DNA of 64,000 nucleotides from Fictibacillus marinisediminis (GTDB lineage Bacteria; Bacillota; Bacilli; Bacillales; Fictibacillaceae): contig NZ_JAIWJX010000002.1 in the NCBI RefSeq assembly GCF_023149135.1, positions 1,426,001 to 1,490,000 on the forward strand, written 5' to 3'. Shown here piece after piece: positions 58,245 through 64,000 of the stretch. Numbering within the stretch: position 1 is the stretch's first letter; each line of letters starts with the position of its first letter. A model generated the notes under the pieces. The model ran no database searches, was not told where the DNA came from, and worked only from the letters and a program-made list of their open reading frames with translations. Made by a program: the position numbers and the translations under genes.

Positions 58245-59741
58245 CTAAGACACGGAAGAAAGCTTCAGTTCCTCAACTAATAGAGGAACTAATGCTGGAT
58301 CCCATTGTGTACCCTTGCCGTCAAGCAGAATGGCGACTGCCTTTTCTCTGCTCATGCCTTTCCTATAAGGCCGGTCTGATGTCATGGCGTCATAAGCGTC
58401 TGCTACAGCAATTATCCTTCCGAAGAAGGGAATGTCATCACCAGAAAGCCCTTCTGGATAGCCTTTTCCATCATAGCGTTCATGATGGTATTTCACACCG
58501 GGAAGAAGTGGCTCCATAGCTTCCCTCGGCTGAACCTGAGATAGGATTGAAAATCCAACCACCGGATGTTTTTTTATGTAGCTGAACTCGATATCGTCCA
58601 ATTTTCCTTCTTTTAATAGAATATGATCGGGGATACCAATTTTTCCAATGTCATGGAGGAGAGCTGCTTTTTTTAGTGTAGATAGTTCATCCATACTAAG
58701 GCCTGCTTTCTCACCAATCTGAACCGAATACTCGGCAACCCGCTGTGAATGTCCGGCAGTATACGGGTCACGTGCATCCATTGTGGCTGCCATGACGGCA
58801 AAAAAGCTGTCCAGAAGCTGGTGGTTCATTTCTTCCCGGTCGCGGATGGAAGAACTCATATGATTAAACCCTGAAACAAGCCTTGAAAATTCATCAGAAT
58901 ACGTGTTGTCCAGCAAAAATTGGCTGTTTCCAAGCTGTACTTCTTCCATGGCCGTTTGAAGGTTCTTCATCGGAGCCAGCAAATCTTTGTAGATCAGGTA
59001 CGTCCCGAAAAAAGCAAAAAGCATGCCAAGCATCAGAATGAAGATCGCCCAGCTCCAGTATGACCTCGTGATGGAGGCAGCCTGTTCATATAATTTGACC
59101 TGGTTGGCAAGAGCGAACAAGAGTACAGGAAATGTTCCTATAAAAATGGTGCTTAGCTGAATTTTTCGCTGAATCGAAACAAACACTCTGTTGTTTTGGG
59201 ACAGAGGATCCCCGTGCAGTTCGACCGCCCGATTCCTAAGTTCTTCAATGATCGGTTTCACGGCACTCGTCGTTAAATAAAATTCAACAATGGCATGCAT
59301 TCCGGCTACGATAACGGCCCCAAGACCACCCATGAACAGATACATATAGGGCATGTTGAGAAAACCAAAGTAAATGGCTGCGCTCACTAAAATGATTGCT
59401 GGAACTGATAGTCCAAGAAAGTGCGGCCCCATGATCCGTTTTACCGTCAGCAAAGGAAAACGGTGAGCTTGAACAAATCCGTTCGTCAACGTTCGGATCG
59501 ATGGGGTCGATTTGTAAAACGCCCGGTAGATCGGCTTGATGTGCCGGGAGAAAGCACGGTATTCAATAAAACACATGATGAAAAAAGACAAAGCTATGAT
59601 CCCTAAGATCATCCATTTTTCAAAGGTAGAAAAGTGGAGAGTTGAAAAGACAAAAAAACCCCCAACTCCAATGACTGCGATAAGTGATCCTATGAGATAA
59701 TTTCTTAGAAGCATTCTTTGAAAATGACGATAAAAGTCCAT
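58245..59741 (-). CDS. Membrane HD-GYP protein, probable c-di-GMP phosphodiesterase
   Basis: 498 aa. Several membrane helices in the first 250 residues, then a HAMP-like linker (about 250-300), then the HD-GYP domain: HSQRVAEYS near 328, HDIGKIGIPD at about 363, KYHHERYDGKGYPEGL at about 418, and ADAYDAMTSDRPYR near 447. All metal ligands are present. It should degrade the second messenger c-di-GMP, or act as a related signalling hydrolase. GAAAGAGGTGTGAA precedes ATG 59741. Confidence 0.9.
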   Translation of the reverse strand: MDFYRHFQRMLLRNYLIGSLIAVIGVGGFFVFSTLHFSTFEKWMILGIIALSFFIMCFIEYRAFSRHIKPIYRAFYKSTPSIRTLTNGFVQAHRFPLLTVKRIMGPHFLGLSVPAIILVSAAIYFGFLNMPYMYLFMGGLGAVIVAGMHAIVEFYLTTSAVKPIIEELRNRAVELHGDPLSQNNRVFVSIQRKIQLSTIFIGTFPVLLFALANQVKLYEQAASITRSYWSWAIFILMLGMLFAFFGTYLIYKDLLAPMKNLQTAMEEVQLGNSQFLLDNTYSDEFSRLVSGFNHMSSSIRDREEMNHQLLDSFFAVMAATMDARDPYTAGHSQRVAEYSVQIGEKAGLSMDELSTLKKAALLHDIGKIGIPDHILLKEGKLDDIEFSYIKKHPVVGFSILSQVQPREAMEPLLPGVKYHHERYDGKGYPEGLSGDDIPFFGRIIAVADAYDAMTSDRPYRKGMSREKAVAILLDGKGTQWDPALVPLLVEELKLSSVS

Positions 59742-59841
59742 TTCACACCTCTTTCCAAAGGACTTAAGTCACTATATCTAGAATAACATTGATAACAATG
59801 GTAAAAAAGTCTAATTTTGTTATATATTGAGGAAAAATGCT

Positions 59842-59854
59842 GGTGCCAGGCACC
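59842..59854. repeat. Short palindrome GGTGCC-A-GGCACC
   Basis: A 13-base palindrome 23 bases before the GNAT gene. The motif resembles a short dispersed palindrome common in Firmicute genomes. No role assigned. Confidence 0.4.
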
Positions 59855-59876
59855 AAAAAAATCAGGAGGGGGATTC

Positions 59877-60350
59877 ATGGAGGAATGGACGAAAGACTCA
59901 TACGTTATTTCAATGGATAAGAAGAATCTCAATATTAATCGGATTCACGAGTTTTTGACAAAGGAATCCTATTGGGCACAAGGCATTACCCGAGAAAGGG
60001 TTCAAAAAGCGGTTGATCATTCTCTTTGTTTTGGAGTCTATGAGAAGAATGGCGATGATCAGACACAGGTTGGTTTTGCGAGGATCATAACAGATTATGT
60101 GGCGACAGCTTATGTTTGCGATGTATTTATCTTGGAGCCGCATCGCGGAAAAGGACTCTCCAAATGGCTGATTGAGACGGTTACTTCCCATAAAGAACTG
60201 CAGGAGGTACGAGGAATGCTGCTTGTGACAAAGGATGCTCATGGACTCTACAGCCAATACGGGTTTCAGCCGGTTGAAGCGGAGAAATATATGAAAAAAG
60301 AAATGAAGAGAGAGGAGCAGCCACCTCGTTCTGTAATGCGCGAAAAATAA
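59877..60350 (+). CDS. GNAT family N-acetyltransferase
   Basis: 157 aa. GNAT fold with VGFARIITDYVATAYVCDVFILEPHRGKGLSKWLIE at about 62-96, in which the P-loop-like R-G-K-G-L-S binds acetyl-CoA, then LYSQYGFQPV at the end. CAGGAGGGGGA sets ATG 59877; the frame starts earlier at 59817 without support. Acceptor unknown. Single gene, with a bidirectional terminator after it. Confidence 0.88.
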   Translation: MEEWTKDSYVISMDKKNLNINRIHEFLTKESYWAQGITRERVQKAVDHSLCFGVYEKNGDDQTQVGFARIITDYVATAYVCDVFILEPHRGKGLSKWLIETVTSHKELQEVRGMLLVTKDAHGLYSQYGFQPVEAEKYMKKEMKREEQPPRSVMREK

Positions 60351-60353
60351 ATA

Positions 60354-60383
60354 GAAGACGCTGACATATGATTCAGCGTCTTC
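60354..60383. terminator. Bidirectional terminator
   Basis: GAAGACGCTGA pairs with TCAGCGTCTTC between convergent genes. Confidence 0.85.
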
Positions 60384-60386
60384 AGC

Positions 60387-61028
60387 TTATGAAAGCTTGA
60401 GAATATAGAACATAAGCATAAAATGAGAGGCACTTCCAGCTAGTACGAAGAGATGCCAGATTGCATGGTTGAAGGGGAACCTTCGCCATACGTAGAAAAC
60501 GGCCCCGACCGTGTACATAATCCCTCCGCTGATCAGCCAGGCAAGACCTTGCTCAGGAAGAGTGACGACCACACGGTTAAAAGCGAATATGATCAGCCAC
60601 CCCATAAGAATATAGCCGATTGTTGAGAGAATGACGAAGCGCTTCGTAAAAAAGATTTTAAACGCCACACCCGCCAAGGCGATCCCCCAAACGGTTCCAA
60701 ACAATGCCCAGCCGAGAGCTCCCTTTACCACAATCAATAGAATCGGTGTATAAGAACCCGCAATAAAGATATAGATGGCTGAGTGGTCCATGATCTCAAA
60801 AATATCTTTGACCTTTCCCTCAGGAAAGCTGTGAACGAGGGTTGAAGAAGTATAGAGAAGCAGCATGGATCCGCCGAAAACAGCAAAGCATGTGATGTGC
60901 AGCGGTGTCCCTTGTGCGCTGGCAAAAACAACAAGTAGGGTTAAAGCAATAATACTGAAAACCGCTCCGATGCCATGGGTGATGGCATTTATAATTTCCT
61001 CACGTTTTGTATACGTAAATGCATTCAT
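60387..61028 (-). CDS. trhA: TrhA/hemolysin III family membrane protein (YplQ-like)
   Basis: 213 aa, seven membrane helices. EEIINAITHGIGAVFSIIAL near the start and the loop FPEGKVKDIFEIMDHSAIYIFIAGSYTP (about 67-95), with H-x-x-W-H-x-F-V at the end, define the TrhA (PAQR/hemolysin III) family, implicated in membrane lipid and fluidity control. AAAAGGGGTG precedes ATG 61028. The name hemolysin is historical. Confidence 0.92.
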   Translation of the reverse strand: MNAFTYTKREEIINAITHGIGAVFSIIALTLLVVFASAQGTPLHITCFAVFGGSMLLLYTSSTLVHSFPEGKVKDIFEIMDHSAIYIFIAGSYTPILLIVVKGALGWALFGTVWGIALAGVAFKIFFTKRFVILSTIGYILMGWLIIFAFNRVVVTLPEQGLAWLISGGIMYTVGAVFYVWRRFPFNHAIWHLFVLAGSASHFMLMFYILKLS

Positions 61029-61093
61029 TTTTTCACCCCTTTTATAGTATCCTGCACTAAGACCGACATTAAGTTTCACTTATTTTAACATAG

Positions 61094-61126
61094 AAAAAAG
61101 AGCTCATGGCAACTGAGCTCTCTTTT
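61094..61126 (-). terminator. Terminator of the glnQHMP operon
   Basis: AAAAAGAGCTCA pairs with TGAGCTCTCTTTT; T run on the minus strand, 10 bases after the last stop codon. Confidence 0.9.
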
Positions 61127-61135
61127 CTTCGTTAT

Positions 61136-61849
61136 TTACATCGGTTCACTGCCGGCCTGCTGCTGAATCGGCAGTGTTTTTCCTGTTGATTTCCGGTTGC
61201 TCCGTTCTTTCGTTTCAAGTCTTCTTGCGAGCAATGATAATGAATAGTTAACGAGAAAGTAGATGAATGCAATGAGTAAAAAAGTGGGAATCACGTAATT
61301 TACGTTTTTACCATTCACGATTTGCGCATTATGCAGCAGCTCAGGAAGCGAGATGACAACAGCAAGAGAGGTGTCTTTTAAAAGAGATATAAACTGACTG
61401 ACAATCGGCGGAACCATTCTTCTTAGGGCCTGAGGCAATATAATGTGCTGCATCGTCTGAATGTAGGTAAGGCCGGAGGAGCGGGCAGCTTCAATCTGTC
61501 CTTTTTCGATTGAGTTTAATCCGCTACGGACAATCTCAGATAGCATGGCAGATTCAAAGATAATAAGAGCTGTTACGGCAGCCATCATAACGCTCATTTT
61601 AATGCCGACTTCAGGCAAGGCGAAAAATGTGAAAAAGATAATCAGCAGCAAAGGCAGATTCCGTATTGTTTCAACACATACGGCAACGACCTTTGATAGA
61701 ACCGGTATCTTTGCATAGCGCAAGATTCCTAAGATACTTCCGAAAATAAAACTGAAAACAATAGCGATGAAGGCAACGAAAAGTGTAGTCATCAGACCTT
61801 TTAGCAAAAAGAGCAGATTTCCTGCGGAATAAGCACCGATAAAATCCAT
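61136..61849 (-). CDS. glnP: Polar amino acid ABC transporter permease
   Basis: 237 aa, five helices. HisMQ-type sequence with EAARSSGLTYIQTMQHIILPQALRRMVPP at about 138-166 (the EAA loop, which contacts the ATPase). The C-terminal basic tail of 30 residues is unusually long. In B. subtilis GlnP is the last gene of glnQHMP. AAGGAGG lies 9 bases before ATG 61849. Forms a heterodimer with GlnM. Confidence 0.93.
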   Translation of the reverse strand: MDFIGAYSAGNLLFLLKGLMTTLFVAFIAIVFSFIFGSILGILRYAKIPVLSKVVAVCVETIRNLPLLLIIFFTFFALPEVGIKMSVMMAAVTALIIFESAMLSEIVRSGLNSIEKGQIEAARSSGLTYIQTMQHIILPQALRRMVPPIVSQFISLLKDTSLAVVISLPELLHNAQIVNGKNVNYVIPTFLLIAFIYFLVNYSLSLLARRLETKERSNRKSTGKTLPIQQQAGSEPM

Positions 61850-61863
61850 TGTGCGTCTCCTCC

Positions 61864-62517
61864 TTATCCGCTCACAGCAAGACGCCGTTCAAGATAACCG
61901 ACGAATAAGCTGAGTGGAATAGTTAGAACAAGATAGAACATCGCCACAAAAATATAGACGTCAAATACAACATACGTAGCTGAAGAGATGGAATCTCCAA
62001 AGTACATTAAATCCAATCCTGCAACAACGCCAAGGATGGAAGAGTTTTTCACCAGATTAATGAACTGATTGCCAAGCGGAGGAATAACGATTTTAATGGC
62101 CTGAGGAAGTATGATGTATCTCATCGTTTGGATGTACGTCAAGCCTGATGAACGGCCAGCTTCCATTTGACCCTTATCCACAGATAAAATACCCGCGCGG
62201 ATTGCTTCTGCAATAAATGCCGCTGTATAGATGGAAAGAGCAATGGTTCCCGCTTGAAAACCGCTAAGCTTCATGCCTAAACTCGGCAATCCATAATAAA
62301 AGATGAACAGGATCAAGATGAGAGGAATATTTCGGACAAATTCCACAAAAGCTGTTCCGATGATCTGAAAAATCTTTAACGGAGAGATCCGCATAACAGC
62401 GAAGATCACACCAAGAATAAAGCTGCAGACCAAAGCAAGAAGGCTTGCTTTCAGTGTGTTGACAAAGCCATCAAGATAGGTGTCAAAGTTGTCGATCAGT
62501 ATGGTGAAGTCTAGCAT
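61864..62517 (-). CDS. glnM: Polar amino acid ABC transporter permease
   Basis: 217 aa, five helices with an EAA loop EAGRSSGLTYIQTMRYIILPQAIKIVIPP at about 126-155. Nearly the same length and EAA sequence as the neighbouring GlnP, so they arose by duplication. TAAAGGAGG precedes ATG 62517. A hairpin lies between glnH and this gene. Confidence 0.93.
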   Translation of the reverse strand: MLDFTILIDNFDTYLDGFVNTLKASLLALVCSFILGVIFAVMRISPLKIFQIIGTAFVEFVRNIPLILILFIFYYGLPSLGMKLSGFQAGTIALSIYTAAFIAEAIRAGILSVDKGQMEAGRSSGLTYIQTMRYIILPQAIKIVIPPLGNQFINLVKNSSILGVVAGLDLMYFGDSISSATYVVFDVYIFVAMFYLVLTIPLSLFVGYLERRLAVSG

Positions 62518-62545
62518 GAATTCCCTCCTTTACGAAAGAAGGATA

Positions 62546-62565
62546 GATGGGCAAAGCTGCCCATC
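62546..62565 (-). other. Intercistronic hairpin between glnH and glnM
   Basis: GATGGGC and GCCCATC pair around six bases, 15 bases after the glnH stop. There is no T run, so it is likely an mRNA-stabilising hairpin that raises binding-protein levels over permease levels. Confidence 0.55.
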
Positions 62566-62579
62566 CATCACAAAAATCA

Positions 62580-63383
62580 TTATTGTTCTTTTATCCATTT
62601 GCTCTTGATTTTGTCATATTCACCGCTGTCCTTAAGCTCTTTAAGGAATTTATTCACGTACTTTGTGAACTTGTCATCGCCTTTATTCAAAGCGATTCCA
62701 TATGGCTCATCGGTAAATGGCTGTCCTACCAATTGATAGTTCGAATCCTGGTCAGCCATCCCGTATAGAATCGAGTTATCTGTTGTTAATGCATCACCTT
62801 TCCCAGCTTTTAACGCGGTAAAGGCTTCAGCATAGTTTTCAAACTCGAGTACCTGGGCATCAGGAGATTTGTCTTTGATGTTTTGAACAGAAGTGGAGCC
62901 TTTTACAGCCAACACCTTTGTGCCTTTCTTCACATCATCAATACCCTGGATTTTACTTCCTTTTTTCACGAGCAGCGACTGGCCTGCTTTAAAGTAGACA
63001 TCAGAGAAGTTAACTTCCTTTTTACGGTCCTCTGTAATAGTCATTGTGGCAATAATCGCGTCAATGTCACCGTTTTTCAGCATTTGTACACGTGTCTTTG
63101 ATGTAACTTCTTTTAGTTCAAGCTTTTTTTCGTCACCAAAGATTTTTTTGGCAAGTGCTTTTGCAATATCAATATCGAAGCCTTCTACTTTTCCGCTGGA
63201 AGGATCCTTGTAACCGAAAAGATTGGTATCATATTTTACACCGACCACCAGTTTACCGCGTTTTTTGATGGCAGATAGTGTATCTTTTGATTCTCCGCCT
63301 GTCTTGTCGCTTCCGCATGCTGAGAGCATGCTGATTACGAGTACCAGAATTATAGCCAACAACCAGCTTTTCTTGTTTTTCAA
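62580..63383 (-). CDS. glnH: Glutamine/polar amino acid ABC transporter binding lipoprotein
   Basis: 267 aa. Signal ending in lipobox LSAC (Cys about 23). Bacterial periplasmic-binding (SBP_bac_3) fold: GKLVVGVKYDTNLFGY near 46, and GFDIDIAKALAKKIFG near 71, then VDAIIATMTIT-type region. TTG 63383 sits 8 bases after AAAGGAG; ATG 63392 would overlap that site. Binds glutamine or glutamate outside the cell. Six bases after glnQ. Confidence 0.92.
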   Translation of the reverse strand: MKNKKSWLLAIILVLVISMLSACGSDKTGGESKDTLSAIKKRGKLVVGVKYDTNLFGYKDPSSGKVEGFDIDIAKALAKKIFGDEKKLELKEVTSKTRVQMLKNGDIDAIIATMTITEDRKKEVNFSDVYFKAGQSLLVKKGSKIQGIDDVKKGTKVLAVKGSTSVQNIKDKSPDAQVLEFENYAEAFTALKAGKGDALTTDNSILYGMADQDSNYQLVGQPFTDEPYGIALNKGDDKFTKYVNKFLKELKDSGEYDKIKSKWIKEQ

Positions 63384-63397
63384 ATGTCTCATCTCCT

Positions 63398-64000
63398 TTA
63401 ATGGTTTAGAACTCTGCTTAAAAATAATTTTGCACGGTCTTCTTTTGGATTGGAGAAAAACGCTAAAGGTTCATTGTCTTCAAGTATTCTGCCGTGATCC
63501 ATAAACACGACCCGGTTAGCCACTTCACGGGCGAATCCCATCTCATGGGTGACGACCACCATGGTCATTCCGTCCTTCGCGAGTGTTTTCATAACATCCA
63601 GAACCTCACCAATCATTTCGGGATCAAGGGCAGAGGTAGGCTCATCGAACAACATGATATTCGGTTTTAATGCGAGGCCCCTGGCGATGGCCACTCGCTG
63701 CTGCTGTCCTCCAGAGAGCTGGGATGGATAGGAATCAGCTTTGTCTGGAATCCCGACTTTTTCAAGGTAGAACATCGCCGTTTTTTTGGCTTCTGAAGGT
63801 GAGATCCCTAATGCTTTTTTTGGTGCGAGTGTGATGTTCTCAAGCACAGTCATATGTGGATAAAGATTAAAGTGCTGAAATACCATGCCAATGTTTTTGC
63901 GTAGATCATTAATATTTGTTTCCTTGCTGTTTACTGCCTTCTTGTTGACGGTGAGATCTCCGTCAGTAATTGTTTCAAGCCGGTTGATACACCGGAGCAA
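63398..64000 (-). CDS. glnQ: Polar amino acid ABC transporter ATPase, 5'-truncated by window end
   Basis: 200 C-terminal residues. The reading frame is still open at the window edge and begins within the [11 protein letters not shown] helix, so Walker A lies outside. Seen: Q-loop [17 protein letters not shown], signature [16 protein letters not shown] at about 94-109, Walker [15 protein letters not shown] at about 117-130, and switch TTHEM-like VVTHEMGFA. First gene of glnQHMP, in the same order as in B. subtilis. Confidence 0.95.
   Translation of the reverse strand: MLRCINRLETITDGDLTVNKKAVNSKETNINDLRKNIGMVFQHFNLYPHMTVLENITLAPKKALGISPSEAKKTAMFYLEKVGIPDKADSYPSQLSGGQQQRVAIARGLALKPNIMLFDEPTSALDPEMIGEVLDVMKTLAKDGMTMVVVTHEMGFAREVANRVVFMDHGRILEDNEPLAFFSNPKEDRAKLFLSRVLNH

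Overview
The window is chromosomal DNA of a low-to-mid G+C, endospore-forming member of the Bacillaceae. The signs are a GerA/GerB/GerC-type germinant receptor operon, an intracellular subtilisin with the Bacillus-type LIPF propeptide motif, a glnQHMP operon, YtrA-type GntR/ABC genes, strong AAGGAGG ribosome binding sites with many TTG/GTG starts, and a G+C-rich structured repeat of a type I know from Bacillaceae. I cannot fix the genus from the sequence alone. No tRNA, rRNA, CRISPR array, insertion sequence or phage gene was seen.

Layout. 1-4.6 kb: distal end of a hydroxamate-citrate (NIS) siderophore operon (N-acyltransferase, flavin N-monooxygenase, MFS exporter, IucA/IucC synthetase). 4.8-8.6 kb: GntR-controlled ABC transporter operon. 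8.7-18.5 kb: mixed housekeeping and small genes (glycosyltransferase, LysE exporter, DHH phosphoesterase, MEDS protein, TVP38 protein, intracellular protease, SLT-domain secreted protein, isochorismatase-like hydrolase). 18.8-28.7 kb: two-component system, CorA, type I pantothenate kinase, hydrolase, cold-shock protein, LapA-like, aldo-keto reductase, ArgO/LysE exporter and small proteins. 28.7-50.8 kb: a 22-kb purine catabolism island. 50.8-64 kb: NlpC/P60 protein, HxlR regulator and VOC protein, germinant receptor operon, YdcF, HD-GYP protein, GNAT, TrhA/hemolysin III, glutamine ABC operon (cut at the window end).

The purine island is the most striking part. On the minus strand lie an AzgA-type purine permease with adenine deaminase, and a molybdenum xanthine dehydrogenase operon in the order pucE-pucB-pucC-pucD-pucA plus a separate CoxI-domain gene. 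Divergently, on the plus strand, a xanthine/uracil-family permease is followed by a compact gene run: cyclic amidohydrolase, cysteine amidohydrolase, UbiX, UbiD, bacterial microcompartment (BMC) shell hexamer, a novel protein with an encapsulation-peptide-like N terminus, two more BMC hexamers, a flavoprotein-like protein, an EutN/CcmL pentamer, a divergent adenine-deaminase paralogue, a kynurenine-formamidase-like cyclase, a DUF1989 protein, and a guanine-deaminase-like enzyme preceded by a guanine-class riboswitch. The locus has no aldehyde dehydrogenase, PduL or alcohol dehydrogenase, so it is not a conventional metabolosome.

My inference is that the shell houses the ring-opening, decarboxylating xanthine pathway known biochemically from purinolytic clostridia (xanthine, 4-ureido-5-imidazolecarboxylate, 4-amino-5-imidazolecarboxylate, 4-aminoimidazole, 4-imidazolone, formiminoglycine), with UbiD/UbiX as a prenyl-FMN decarboxylase and the adenine-deaminase paralogue as the aminoimidazole deaminase. 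Gene-content surveys of BMCs have, as I recall, named a xanthine-type class. The enzyme assignment, the cargo candidate and the riboswitch described here are inferences from sequence that would need testing.
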